Positions 25,550 through 35,027 are shown, numbered from the stretch's first letter. The stretch: 64,000 bases of DNA from Leptospiraceae bacterium (GCA_016711485.1 JADJSX010000023.1:774001-838000), one strand, 5' to 3'. A program made the numbers and translations. Notes: a model not told the origin generated them from the sequence alone.

Positions 25550-26407
25550 GTGAAGAATGAATATATCCATACTTATGAAGAAAGCGAACAACAAAGGTTA
25601 GTCGCTCAAGCAGAGTTTTTAGCTCCGTATACACACCCTTTTCTAAGTTTTGAACCAACAGACTCCATTTTGGAGATTGGATGCGGTGTCGGTGCTCAAA
25701 TGAAAATTATCCTTGAAAAAAGAAAACTTAAAAAGTTAACCGGAATTGATTTGGAACCAAAACAAATCGAAAAGGCAAAAACCTTACTTTATAATCAAAT
25801 AAATCAAGGCAAAGTAGAATTAACTGTTGGTTCGGGAATAAATTTGCCTTATGCAGATGGAAGTTTTGACGTTGTGTATATTTTTTTTGTTTTAGAACAT
25901 TTTATAGATCCAAAATCTATATTAAAAGAAATAAAACGAGTATTAAAACCAAATGGAAAATTTTATTGCACAGAAGTATTTAATGCGGGAACCTATATTT
26001 ATCCAGATAATCCATTCTTAGTTAATTACTGGAAGAAGTTTAATGATCTACAAACGGCTATTGGTGGTAATCCGCATATCGGAATCGAACTTTCCAATTT
26101 ATGTATAGATTCAGGATTTATAATTGACAAATTTGTTTCTACAGCACCTTTATTGGATAAAAGAATGATTGATAGCACAGAACGAAAACGATTTTTAAAT
26201 ATGTGGGAAACTCTGTTTCTGAGCGGTTATTCAATGTTATACGATAGAGGCATTATCAATAAAGAAGACAACAAACTAGTATCTTTAGAATTTGAAAAAA
26301 TTCTTGTAAATCCGAATTCAATTTTTTTGTATACCTGTTGGCAAGTTTTAGCAATTAACCAAATGGAACAAACGGACGAATTACCATATGGCGACTGGAA
26401 AGATTAG
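25550..26407 (+). CDS. Class I SAM-dependent methyltransferase
   Basis: A 285-residue Rossmann methyltransferase. Motif I is ILEIGCGVGAQMKI at about residues 43-56, with the acidic end of strand 2 in TGIDLEPKQIEKA, motif II/post in GSFDVVYIFFVLEHF and ILKEIKRVLKPNGKFYC. The C-terminal 130 residues are a helical substrate domain. Many relatives methylate small molecules, quinones or lipids; the acceptor cannot be told here. The start is GTG at 25550, giving MKNEYIHTYEESEQQRL; ribosome-binding site is weak. It is isolated, with a repeat-filled gap behind it. Confidence 0.88.
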   Translation: MKNEYIHTYEESEQQRLVAQAEFLAPYTHPFLSFEPTDSILEIGCGVGAQMKIILEKRKLKKLTGIDLEPKQIEKAKTLLYNQINQGKVELTVGSGINLPYADGSFDVVYIFFVLEHFIDPKSILKEIKRVLKPNGKFYCTEVFNAGTYIYPDNPFLVNYWKKFNDLQTAIGGNPHIGIELSNLCIDSGFIIDKFVSTAPLLDKRMIDSTERKRFLNMWETLFLSGYSMLYDRGIINKEDNKLVSLEFEKILVNPNSIFLYTCWQVLAINQMEQTDELPYGDWKD

Positions 26408-26905
26408 AATAGAGTTGCTGATAAATTCGCGAAGCGTCTCCTATCTTTCAAAGGACTATCTAACTCACCTTACGCTATCGCTATTATCATTTCTTTCTTA
26501 AAAAGAAATGATTGAGTTCGGGTAAGCCGAGCGTCCAACGGAGGTTGGCACTTTTTAAAAAATGGTATATACCAATTCTATTTAATCATTGTGCAAGACT
26601 TTGCTGATAAACGGAATTGGTATAGACCATTTTAACATTTTTTGAATTAGCAAGTGCAACTCTTTTTAAAAAATGGTATAATAAAACCATAATCTAAAAA
26701 ATAGTAGAACTAATTTTCAATACATTTTAAATAAGGTTAAATCGAATAAAAATTACTGATGGGTTAGTTGCAGAATTTAATTATAGACAAAAAAACATTT
26801 TCTTATTATCGTTTCTTTACATTAATTCTTTTGATCATGGAAAATTCGATTAAAACAACGAATAGATATTGCAATTATTAGAATCGGTAGAGTGGAGGAT
26901 AATTA
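26408..26905. repeat. 498-bp gap filled with several dispersed repeats
   Basis: No gene is seen. TAACTCACCTTACGC (about 26461-26475) recurs at 39740-39754 and, inverted, at 59943-59958. An AGAAATG...GGGTAAGCC phrase (26503-26529) recurs at 4493-4521. ATGGTATATACCAATTC (26562-26578) is inverted at 26614-26630 with one mismatch, and TTTTTAAAAAATGGTATA occurs twice (26553-26570; 26664-26681). The TATACCAATTCTATT...AATCATTGTGCA stretch recurs at 56950-56976. The last 80 bases should hold the promoter of the hydroxylase operon; GGAGG lies just before the ATG at 26906. Confidence 0.6.
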
Positions 26906-27421
26906 ATGTTAGGTTTTATTTCAGGTTTATTGTATGCAAATGCAATAGAATGGTTTGCTCATAAATATCTTTTGCACGAAGAAGGAAAAAAGAAAGATAG
27001 TTTTTGGCGATTTCACTGGGCAGATCACCACAAATTAGTTCGCCAGAATAACTTTCGAGATATTTCCTATGAAAAAAGCCTATTGGAGTGGAATCCCCAA
27101 AGTAAGGAATTATTCGCCCTAACAATAACTGGAATTGTTCATTTGCCGTTAGTCGTAATTTCTCCAAGTTTTGTGACAGGTCTTTATTTCTCTGGGGCAT
27201 ATTACTATTATGTTCATAAGAAAGCACATTTAGATCCAGACTGGGCAATGGAATTTCTGCCTTGGCATTATGATCATCATATGGGGGCGGACCAAGATAA
27301 AAATTTTTGCGTTACTTTTCCTTTATTTGATTATGTGATGGGAACTAGGGTTAGATATATAGGAACTAAACGAGAATTAGAAGATAAAAAAAGACGATTG
27401 GATAAAATTGCCGCAACATAA
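26906..27421 (+). CDS. Fatty acid hydroxylase superfamily membrane protein
   Basis: A short (171-residue) di-iron membrane oxygenase. The histidine clusters are visible: H19xxxxH24 (HKYLLH), H37...HH (HWADHHK), HKKAH and HYDHH, the eight-histidine pattern of fatty acid hydroxylases/sterol desaturases. Hydrophobic segments at the N-terminus and about residues 70-105 would anchor it. Substrate could be an acyl chain, sterol-like lipid or carotenoid. GGAGGATAATT precedes ATG 26906 well. The TetR regulator begins one base after its stop, so the two are co-transcribed with the MCE gene; this links it to envelope lipids. Confidence 0.88.
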   Translation: MLGFISGLLYANAIEWFAHKYLLHEEGKKKDSFWRFHWADHHKLVRQNNFRDISYEKSLLEWNPQSKELFALTITGIVHLPLVVISPSFVTGLYFSGAYYYYVHKKAHLDPDWAMEFLPWHYDHHMGADQDKNFCVTFPLFDYVMGTRVRYIGTKRELEDKKRRLDKIAAT

Positions 27422-27422
27422 A

Positions 27423-28019
27423 ATGAGAAAAAATAAAAACAAAACTAAAGAACGTATTCTGAAAGTTGCAATGGAACTTGTTTACGAAAAAGGTTTTATA
27501 AATACATCTGTTCAGGATATACTCGATAAATGTAAACTTACCAAACCTGCCTTTTACTATTATTTCCCGTCCAAGGATGCTCTGGGATTGGAGTATTTAA
27601 CTAAACAAGAAGAGTTAAATAGAGAGTATCTCCTAGTTCTTATGAATTCTAGCAAAACCCCTGAAGAATTTGCAGCAAAGTGGGTAAGTGTCATAAAAAA
27701 ATGGATTAAAGTAAAAAAATACAACGGTTGTCCATTTGTAAATTTTTTAAACCAATTAGAAATTGGGAATACTAAGTTTAATGCCAAATTTAAAGAAATT
27801 GAATTAAGTTGGACTTCCTTATATAAAAATTATCTACGAATCCAAGCAGAGAAAGGTTTGATTGATAAAAATACAAACTTGGATAAAGCAGCGCGCAAAA
27901 TGGCTTTAATTTATGAGGGTTCGATTAATCTTTGGAAAATGAGTAAAGATGTAAAGTATCTTGATTTTATGGGAGAGGAATTAAAAGAGTTAATGATTTC
28001 TCTCGAGGTGAAAAAATGA
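27423..28019 (+). CDS. TetR/AcrR family transcriptional regulator
   Basis: A 198-residue regulator. The N-terminal helix-turn-helix is typical: TKERILKVAMELVYEKGFINTSVQDILDKCKLTKPAFYYYFPSKDAL in pieces (ERILKVA, TSVQDIL, YYYFPSKDAL). The C-terminal ligand domain (NKLNTLE-type helices) is unassigned. ATG 27423 is preferred over TTG 27408, which would overlap the hydroxylase. The end overlaps the MCE gene by 4 bases. It probably autoregulates this three-gene unit in response to a lipid (inference). Confidence 0.92.
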   Translation: MRKNKNKTKERILKVAMELVYEKGFINTSVQDILDKCKLTKPAFYYYFPSKDALGLEYLTKQEELNREYLLVLMNSSKTPEEFAAKWVSVIKKWIKVKKYNGCPFVNFLNQLEIGNTKFNAKFKEIELSWTSLYKNYLRIQAEKGLIDKNTNLDKAARKMALIYEGSINLWKMSKDVKYLDFMGEELKELMISLEVKK

Positions 28020-28777
28020 AATATACCATAGTAGGTTTAGTTTTTTTTGGGTTAATGGCAATTAGCTTCAATTATACAATCGTAGAAAAAACGAATACGG
28101 ATTTAGTATATCCTTATAGAATGAAGTTATATTACACACGTATAGACGGGTTACGCGAAGGCACTGAAGTTTCTGTTAAAGGTGTTGATTATGGATTAAT
28201 AAAAGAAATTAAAAAAGTTCCAGTCAATGAAGTTCCAGATCAAAGATTTTTAGAACCCGGAAAATCTCATGCGATTGAGTTAACACTTATCGTGAAAGAG
28301 CCCATTACTCTTTGGGAAAACTATGAAGTCAAATTTAAAAATAAAACAAGTTTTTCAGGAAGAAGTATAGACATTGATCCAGGAAATTTTGAGGACGATA
28401 AAAGCACTTTTTTTAAACCAGCTTATAAGAAGGAAGGGGAAATTCCATATCATTCACCTTCCGCAAAATACTACGATGATTTTTTTGTAGCTTCTCATAG
28501 TACTTTAGAAGAGAACCGAAATGATATTCGTAGAACGATGATTAATCTGAGGGAACTTAGTTATAAGTTAAAGTCGGATAAGGGAACTTTGCCTCAATTA
28601 ACAAATACGGAAGTAGTATATGACAACCTTTTGGATACGTCCGCAGATGCTCGAATTTTATTGAAAGAATTTAGAAGATACCAAGAAGGAATTAGAGAAA
28701 CGGATACGATCTTTATCCCTTTTTCGTTAGTTTTATATCGCCAATTAGTTGGTTCCATTTACGGAAATCAATACTAA
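28016..28777 (+). CDS. MCE/MlaD domain protein
   Basis: A 253-residue protein with one N-terminal membrane helix (IVGLVFFGLMAISFNYTIV) and an MCE domain: YPYRMKLYYTRIDGLREGTEVSVKGVDYG, the conserved GL..G..V...G...G pattern, to about residue 125 (SFSGRSIDIDPG). MCE proteins form hexameric rings in the periplasm that move phospholipids between membranes with an MlaE permease and MlaF ATPase; neither is here. The C-terminal 100 residues are helical and would form the needle or barrel extension. It is coupled to the TetR gene by ATGA. Confidence 0.88.
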   Translation: MKYTIVGLVFFGLMAISFNYTIVEKTNTDLVYPYRMKLYYTRIDGLREGTEVSVKGVDYGLIKEIKKVPVNEVPDQRFLEPGKSHAIELTLIVKEPITLWENYEVKFKNKTSFSGRSIDIDPGNFEDDKSTFFKPAYKKEGEIPYHSPSAKYYDDFFVASHSTLEENRNDIRRTMINLRELSYKLKSDKGTLPQLTNTEVVYDNLLDTSADARILLKEFRRYQEGIRETDTIFIPFSLVLYRQLVGSIYGNQY

Positions 28778-28812
28778 ACTGAAAGGAATTTTTTATTCTT
28801 ACTGGTTTAGTA
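28772..28812. terminator. Possible convergent terminator
   Basis: TACTAAAC (28772-28779, spanning the MCE stop) pairs with GTTTAGTA (28805-28812) around a T-rich 25-nt loop. It lies between converging genes. The long loop makes it weak. Confidence 0.35.
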
Positions 28813-28815
28813 AAG

Positions 28816-30495
28816 TTAAATATGGCACATCGTATTTATCAATAGATCAAATAAAAATTCACCTGTAATTTCTCCAGGTACAATAACACGATAGGCGCCA
28901 TTTTTTAATAAACTTTTCTTTTGATGCATTTCGTCAACAGTCATAATAAATTTAGCTTCTGGAGCCATTTTCTTAAGTTGATCAAGAAGACGCAGATTTG
29001 TAATTCCCTTTAAAAATACATCGGAAATGGAACAAATCACTATGGATGCATGATGAATTCCAATATGATGCAATGTATCAGGGTGCGCCAAATCAGCATA
29101 TTCCCACTTAAATCCTTTTTCTTCTAATAATTTTTTATTTGCAGGGTTATAATCTACAATCAAAATTCGTTTTGCCATATCAGGCGTAATTCCTGCAATA
29201 TTATTTACAAAATGTTGTCCGATTCTGAAATACCCTAACAATACAACATCTCTTTTTATTTCGTCATCAGTACCATTTTCTTCATTAGGCTCTTTGTTCT
29301 TTTTGTCGGAAATTCCTATGAAATGAAGACCTTTTAGAAAAACTCCTGCAATCTGATGATTGAATAAAATTAAATAAGTAGATAAAACAGAACTTAAAAT
29401 CATCGAGTTTAAAATTAGTGATCTGACTTCTCCGGTTACATGTGAGTAACCTTGACCAAGAGCAATGATCACAAGAGAAAATTCACTTATTTGAGAAAGA
29501 TTAAGTGAAGTTACTAATCCATTTCTGAGTCCTCGTTTCGATAAAAACACAACGGGAGCAATGGAAAAAATACGTATCACAATTACGAAAATAGCAATTA
29601 CACATGCCATACCAATTAGAGATACGGTCGGCATCTCTACTTTTAATCCAAGAGATACAAAAAACAACGTTACAAAAAAATCTCGAATTCCAATGAGTTT
29701 AGAAATAACGTCAGTTCCATATGGGTAAGCAGCAATACTCATACCTGCAATTAATGCACCCATTTCTTTTGAAAGCCCTGTTTTATCTGCTATCCCACAA
29801 ATAATAAAACACCAAGAAATTGATGTTAATATAACTAATTCGGGTCTATTGGCACATGATTCGTAAATAAATTTAAGTACGTAACGGCTAAAGGCAAATG
29901 CTAAAAATAGAATTATGAATATAATTGCTATGGACTGTAAAATTTTTAGAATTTCGGGTTCTAATAGATTGGGTTGTAAACCCATAAATAAAATTGCCCA
30001 AATATCTTGTAATACTAGAACGCCGATCGTTAATTTTCCCGCGACTGTGCTTATTTCCACTTTATCCTGTAAAAGTTTTACTACTATTAAAGTAGAACTA
30101 AGAGAAAGTGCAACGCCTATATAAAGTAAATCAAAATTGCCATTTCCAATTTTGTAACCGAATAGAAAAAAGAATCCCATACTAAAACTTACACAAAGTA
30201 AAAATTGTAAAACACCAAGGGTGAACATGGATTTGCCCATTTTGGCTAGCTCAGTTAAATTAATTTCAAGTCCAATGATAAATAATAATAAAATTAATCC
30301 AATTTCTGAGATAAGTTCAATACTTGCTGCACTAGTAACTAGTCCGAATCCCATTTCCTTTCCAAGAATTACTCCACCTAATATATATCCAAGAATTAAA
30401 GGCTGTTTTAAAATCCGTGCGATATGCGAAAGGATTGTTGCAAAAATAATTCCAAGGGCAATATCTTTTAGTAAACTAATATCATGGTGTTCCAT
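28816..30495 (-). CDS. Monovalent cation:proton antiporter, KefB/CPA2 type with TrkA-N domain
   Basis: A 559-residue inner-membrane transporter. About twelve helices (ALGIIFATILSHIARILKQP, LGYILGGVILG, ELGLILLLFIIGLEI-type motif as IGLILLLFIIGLEINLTEL) form the Na+/H+ exchanger domain, ending near residue 390. A C-terminal Rossmann RCK/TrkA-N domain follows (DVVLLGYFRIGQHF...ILIVDYNP...YADLAHPDTLHHI), whose glycine motif is weak (GYFRIG), so nucleotide binding may be reduced. Family role: K+ or Na+ efflux in exchange for protons. The start ATG shares one base with the stop of the PQQ-propeller gene (TAATG). Confidence 0.9.
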   Translation of the reverse strand: MEHHDISLLKDIALGIIFATILSHIARILKQPLILGYILGGVILGKEMGFGLVTSAASIELISEIGLILLLFIIGLEINLTELAKMGKSMFTLGVLQFLLCVSFSMGFFFLFGYKIGNGNFDLLYIGVALSLSSTLIVVKLLQDKVEISTVAGKLTIGVLVLQDIWAILFMGLQPNLLEPEILKILQSIAIIFIILFLAFAFSRYVLKFIYESCANRPELVILTSISWCFIICGIADKTGLSKEMGALIAGMSIAAYPYGTDVISKLIGIRDFFVTLFFVSLGLKVEMPTVSLIGMACVIAIFVIVIRIFSIAPVVFLSKRGLRNGLVTSLNLSQISEFSLVIIALGQGYSHVTGEVRSLILNSMILSSVLSTYLILFNHQIAGVFLKGLHFIGISDKKNKEPNEENGTDDEIKRDVVLLGYFRIGQHFVNNIAGITPDMAKRILIVDYNPANKKLLEEKGFKWEYADLAHPDTLHHIGIHHASIVICSISDVFLKGITNLRLLDQLKKMAPEAKFIMTVDEMHQKKSLLKNGAYRVIVPGEITGEFLFDLLINTMCHI

Positions 30496-31400
30496 TAATT
30501 GGTTAACTCTCCATCGAAGTTGTAAATTTTTTGATTGGTTGAACCTTTTTGAAAACGAGTTCCTAATTTTCTACCATTGTAAGGATTGTAATAAGTTATT
30601 GAATCAATAAAGTCGTATAATAAAATAGAGTCCCCTGTTACTTGCACATTTGCTTTTGTGAGTTTAGGCAGGCCTACTTTCCAAAGTTGTTTTCCTGATT
30701 TCAATTCTATCGCCAAAAGATTATTTGACGTTGCTATGTATAAATTATTTTTATCTACGGATGGATGAGGAAGAATTGTTCCAGATAAAGTTATTTTCCA
30801 GAGCAAAGAGCCATTATCCGCATTTAAGCAATAAAAATTTCCGTCAGAATCACCAAAAAAAACTTTATCATTAAATACTACTGGATTTGTATTAATTTTG
30901 GAATTTGCTAAATGTAACCATTTTTTTGATCCGTGTTTTTGAGTGATAGAATAAATATTTCCGTCTGTACTACCAAATACAATTTGTTCTTTGTTTGCTG
31001 ATGCGGATGACATTATTTCGCCGGCAGTATTGTATTTCCAAAGAATTACTCCGTTGTTTTTATTTAGAGAGTAAAGAGATCCGTCCTTTGAACCAAATAT
31101 AACTTTATCTTCAAGGATGAGTGGTTTAACGAAAATTCCTGCACCAAGAGTACGTTTCCATTTTAATTTTTTTGAAGCAGAAATTTCTTCGCAAAAAAAT
31201 TCACCTAAATTATTCCCATAGTATTTGTATTCGCCATCACTTGTAGATAATTCATCTTCCGATTGATTTAATAGTAGGTTACAAGATTTGTTGGACGTGC
31301 AGTCAAAGTTATAGGCAAACTCAGACGGTAATTTTTCTGGATCAGAAAATATTTGTAAATAGAATAGTAAAAGAAATCCAGTAGAAATAAAAATTTTCAC
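30495..31400 (-). CDS. Exported PQQ-type beta-propeller repeat protein
   Basis: The start is GTG 31400, 6 nt behind a strong GGAGG and directly before a signal peptide (KIFISTGFLLLFYLQIFSD); the frame extends to TTG 31430. The 301-residue product has at least five PQQ/BamB-like blades: KPLILEDKVIFGSKDGSLYSL, NKEQIVFGSTDGNIYSI, NDKVFFGDSDGNFYCL, DKNNLYIATSNNLLAI, each with an NGxxLWK-type strand. There are too few blades for a full eight-blade BamB, and no dehydrogenase motifs, so it is probably a periplasmic scaffold. It is coupled to the Kef-type antiporter; the reason is not clear. Confidence 0.85.
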   Translation of the reverse strand: MKIFISTGFLLLFYLQIFSDPEKLPSEFAYNFDCTSNKSCNLLLNQSEDELSTSDGEYKYYGNNLGEFFCEEISASKKLKWKRTLGAGIFVKPLILEDKVIFGSKDGSLYSLNKNNGVILWKYNTAGEIMSSASANKEQIVFGSTDGNIYSITQKHGSKKWLHLANSKINTNPVVFNDKVFFGDSDGNFYCLNADNGSLLWKITLSGTILPHPSVDKNNLYIATSNNLLAIELKSGKQLWKVGLPKLTKANVQVTGDSILLYDFIDSITYYNPYNGRKLGTRFQKGSTNQKIYNFDGELTN

Positions 31401-31519
31401 AAAAATCCTCCAAAAATCGACAATTCTCAACCAGTTTTATTTGCCGGGATTGAGAATAAAGTAAATGATTACTTCATTATCGTCCATTTTTTGAGTAGCG
31501 TTCTTATAAATAACTTAAA

Positions 31520-31555
31520 ATCCATCTTTGATTTTACGGGAAATCAAAGATGGAT
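31520..31555 (-). terminator. Strong hairpin terminator after the DUF2126 gene
   Basis: A perfect 15-bp stem, ATCCATCTTTGATTT (31520-31534) and its complement (31541-31555) with a 6-nt loop, lies 65 bases beyond the stop of the minus-strand DUF2126 gene. Read on the minus strand it is followed by TTTTAAG. Confidence 0.65.
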
Positions 31556-31586
31556 ATATTGAAATGTTGAGCTATGTACCGTTTCT

Positions 31587-31628
31587 TATAAATAAGTTTC
31601 GCTATCTTTCACAAAAGGGCTATTTCCT
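31587..31628. repeat. Dispersed repeat (ATAAATAAGTTTCGCTAT type), copy 1
   Basis: This stretch matches 55361-55401 over about 41 bases with only a handful of differences (ATAAATAAGTTYCGCTATYT, TTTCRCAAAAG, then TATTYCT). It overlaps the last codons and the stop of the DUF2126 gene, so the repeat supplies the coding end there. Confidence 0.6.
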
Positions 31629-34600
31629 TAAATCAAGCGTATAAGGAAACTCAGGATTTAATTCCTCTTTGGTTATGAAAACTCCATTTGGAGTATGTCC
31701 ATAAGGAATAAACCTCGTAAACCTTCTTGATTCCGCTTCATTCGAATTTACAGGGAAGGTTGTATAACCTCGCCCGCCCGGATGCGCTACGAAATAAGTG
31801 CAACCACCGACAGATCGATTGTTCCAAGTATCAACTACATCAAATACAATAGGAGCGTGAATTGGAATCGTAGGATGAAGAGCCGATGGAGGTTGCCAAG
31901 CACGGTAACGTACTCCTCCCACAAACTCACCATTAACCCCAGTAGGTTGAATCGGAACCGGTCTACCATTACAAGTGATTACATGTCGTTTGCCTGTCAT
32001 TCCAAACACTCTCACTTGAACTCTTTCGAGTGAAGAATCTACATAACGTGCAGTACCACCTTGTGCACCTTCTTCCCCTAATACAAGCCATGGTTCTATA
32101 GCCATTCTAACTTCTAGTTTTATATCACCAGATTGTACGGTTCCGTAAATTGGAAATCTAAAATCTAAAAATACTTTGTACCAATTTGCATCGAATTCAT
32201 AACCAGTTTCATTTAGGTCGTAAATTACTTCTTTAAAATCTTCCCAAATAAAATGCGGAAGTAAAAACTTATCATGTAAAATTGTTCCATGACGTAGAAG
32301 TGGTTTTTTGTAAGGTTCATTCCAAAATTTTGCGACAAGAGAGCGGATAAGCAACATTTGCGCTAGACTCATTCTTGTATGCGGTGGCATTTCAAAAGCC
32401 CGCATTTCCAAAATTCCTAACCGTCCTGCACTTGAATCCGGAGAGTAAAGTTTATCAATACAAAATTCCGCTCTATGTGTGTTACCAGTTAAGTCAGTGA
32501 GCAAGTTTCTAAAAAGACGATCTACTAACCAAAGCGGCGTAAATGTATTTTTATCTAATTCTTTAAATGCGATTTCTAATTCATTTAGACTTTCATGACG
32601 AGCTTCGTCTACGCGTGGAGCTTGGCTTGTAGGTCCAACAAAAAGACCTGAAAATAAATAAGATAAACTTGGATGATTATGCCAATAGGATAAAAGACTT
32701 CTGAGTAAATCAGGTCTTCGAAGCATTGGGCTGTCGCCTGGAGTTACACCGCCGAGGGTAATATGATTTCCCCCACCAGTTCCCGTATGACGTCCATCCA
32801 ACATAAATTTTTCTGTTCCAAGTTTTGTGAGTCTTGCTTCTTCATACAAAATTTCTGTGTTTTTTACAAGACTTTCCCAATCCTCTGTAGGATGAACGTT
32901 AACTTCAATGACACCTGGGTCGGGTGTGATTTGAAATCTTTGTAAACGAATATCATGGGGTGGAAGATAACCTTCGATTAACACGGGAATCCCAAGCTCA
33001 GAAGCAGTCAATTCTACAGATGAAATCAAATCTAAATATTCTTCTACATGGTGAGTTGGAGGAAGAAATACATATAAGTTTCCATTTCTTGGTTCAACAC
33101 AGAGTGCTGTTCTGACCATTTCCCAACTATCTTCCGTAAGATGTAAGTCCCTATTTTGTGCATATTTTTTATATAATTCTGCTAATTCACTTTCAACAGG
33201 ATTTTCTGTTTTTTCATTTTTAATATAAGACTGACGACGTTTTGTCACATTCTCATAATAATTATCTAATTGTGCAGGTCTTGCAAAGCTGGATGGTTGT
33301 TCTTCATAATAATAGGCTGATGAATGAGGAAGAGAACTTAATGGTAAACGATATCCCATAGGAGAATCTCCCGGTAGTAGATAAATCCTTTCTCTTTTTA
33401 CATGCCATTTTCCAGAGCGCCAAACACGACTTAGCCAATCCCATTTGATAGGTAAAACATATCCAATTGTAGTTCCTAGTCCTTGTTCCAATACTTTTCT
33501 AAGTGTTTTTCTTTCTTCTGTATCTTTTAAATCTTTTGTAAATGGATCGACGTTAACCGGAAGTGTTCCTTCTTTCCAGAGATAATAGTATACATCCTCA
33601 AATCCAGGTGCAACGTGTTCGTCTGTTACTGCTAAATGAGCTGTAAGTCGTTTTATAAAAATTTCGGCATCGGTATATGTATATTTACCGGCGACTCTTT
33701 CGTCGGCAATCAAAGTAGGATCATTCCAAATTGGAAGTCCATCTTTTCTCCAATAACAGGATAATGCCCAACGAGGAAGTGATTCTCCTGGGTACCATTT
33801 CCCTTGTCCGTAGTGCAGGAGTGGACCGGAAGCATACTTATCTTTTAGTCGATTGAATAACTCTGTCGCATAACGTTTCTTGGTTGGACCTAACGCGTCT
33901 ATGTTCCATTCGGCTCCATCCATATCCTCTACAGAAACAAATGTAGGTTCACCACCCATAGTGAGTCTAACGTCGCCTCTTTTTAAATCTCGGTCTACTT
34001 TTTCCCCAAGAGAATAAATTTTATTCCACTCTTCTTCTGTATAAGGTTTTGTAACTCTAGACTCTTCTTCGATTCTAACTACTGACATATCAAAATCTAA
34101 GACTGCCTTTGCGCCGACCTCTATTCCACCAGATATAGGTGCTGCACTAGAAGGATTAGGAGTACAAGCCAGAGGTATATGCCCTTCGCCTGCAAAAAGA
34201 CCAGAAGTTGGGTCAAGCCCAACCCAACCTGCTCCTGGAAGATAAACTTCCGTCCATGCATGTAGATCGGTAAAGTCAACTGTAGTCCCGGAAGGTCCGT
34301 CAATTGCTTTTACATCCGGAACAAGCTGAATGAGGTAACCGGATGTAAACCTTGCAGCTAAACCTATGTGGCGAAGGATTTGTACCAGTAACCATGCACT
34401 ATCGCGGCAAGATCCTTTTTTTAAGATTAAAGTCTCTTCGCAAGTTTGGACACCCGGTTCCATTCGAATGATGTAACCAACTTCCGATTGAACAATTTGA
34501 TTTAGATAGACTAAAAAATCGACAGTACGTCTTTTCTTTAGATCTAGTTTAGAAATTAATTTTTTAAGTAGATTCCCATCTTCCTTTACTTGTAAGTAGG

Positions 34601-34946
34601 GAAGTAATTCTGCTTTTAACTCTTCTGTGTAAGTAAATGGATATTGATCAGCGTAATCCTCTAAAAAAAAGTCAAATGGGTTGATGACTGTCATTTCAGC
34701 GACTAAGTCTACCTCAACGGAAAAAACATCGGTTTTTTCAGGAAAAATTAAACGTGCTTGGTAATTTCCGAAGGGATCTTGCATCCAGTTGATAAAATGA
34801 TCAGCCGGTTCCACTTTTAATGAATAAGCAAGAACGGGGGTTCGCGCATGAGGTGCAGGCCTAAGTCTGACAACTTGTGGAAAAATTGAAATAGGTTGAT
34901 TGTACTGATAATGAGTTTTATGGTGCAAAGCTACGCGTATTGACAT
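31620..34946 (-). CDS. Transglutaminase-like protein with DUF2126 region
   Basis: A 1108-residue cytoplasmic protein of the large family that joins an N-terminal bacterial transglutaminase region to DUF2126. Residues 1-90 are the beta-strand N-terminal domain (LHHKTHYQYNQPISIFPQVV). The papain-like triad is intact: Cys180 in KKGSCRDSAWLL, His229 in DLHAWTEVYL and Asp245 in VGLDPTSG. DUF2126 follows from about 300 (LTMGGEPTFVSVEDMDG, HYGQGKWYPGESLPRWAL, LDGRHTGTGGGNHITLGG). In other bacteria it sits with a circularly permuted ATP-grasp/alpha-E pair and may modify peptides; those partners are absent here. Length agrees with relatives. Substrate unknown. Confidence 0.92.
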   Translation of the reverse strand: MSIRVALHHKTHYQYNQPISIFPQVVRLRPAPHARTPVLAYSLKVEPADHFINWMQDPFGNYQARLIFPEKTDVFSVEVDLVAEMTVINPFDFFLEDYADQYPFTYTEELKAELLPYLQVKEDGNLLKKLISKLDLKKRRTVDFLVYLNQIVQSEVGYIIRMEPGVQTCEETLILKKGSCRDSAWLLVQILRHIGLAARFTSGYLIQLVPDVKAIDGPSGTTVDFTDLHAWTEVYLPGAGWVGLDPTSGLFAGEGHIPLACTPNPSSAAPISGGIEVGAKAVLDFDMSVVRIEEESRVTKPYTEEEWNKIYSLGEKVDRDLKRGDVRLTMGGEPTFVSVEDMDGAEWNIDALGPTKKRYATELFNRLKDKYASGPLLHYGQGKWYPGESLPRWALSCYWRKDGLPIWNDPTLIADERVAGKYTYTDAEIFIKRLTAHLAVTDEHVAPGFEDVYYYLWKEGTLPVNVDPFTKDLKDTEERKTLRKVLEQGLGTTIGYVLPIKWDWLSRVWRSGKWHVKRERIYLLPGDSPMGYRLPLSSLPHSSAYYYEEQPSSFARPAQLDNYYENVTKRRQSYIKNEKTENPVESELAELYKKYAQNRDLHLTEDSWEMVRTALCVEPRNGNLYVFLPPTHHVEEYLDLISSVELTASELGIPVLIEGYLPPHDIRLQRFQITPDPGVIEVNVHPTEDWESLVKNTEILYEEARLTKLGTEKFMLDGRHTGTGGGNHITLGGVTPGDSPMLRRPDLLRSLLSYWHNHPSLSYLFSGLFVGPTSQAPRVDEARHESLNELEIAFKELDKNTFTPLWLVDRLFRNLLTDLTGNTHRAEFCIDKLYSPDSSAGRLGILEMRAFEMPPHTRMSLAQMLLIRSLVAKFWNEPYKKPLLRHGTILHDKFLLPHFIWEDFKEVIYDLNETGYEFDANWYKVFLDFRFPIYGTVQSGDIKLEVRMAIEPWLVLGEEGAQGGTARYVDSSLERVQVRVFGMTGKRHVITCNGRPVPIQPTGVNGEFVGGVRYRAWQPPSALHPTIPIHAPIVFDVVDTWNNRSVGGCTYFVAHPGGRGYTTFPVNSNEAESRRFTRFIPYGHTPNGVFITKEELNPEFPYTLDLRK

Positions 34947-35027
34947 GGTTTATCCTATAGTTCTAACTTTATCGAATAAGTATGCAAATTCTGGACTTAT
35001 TCCAATTAATTTTGCAAAAAAACTTAT

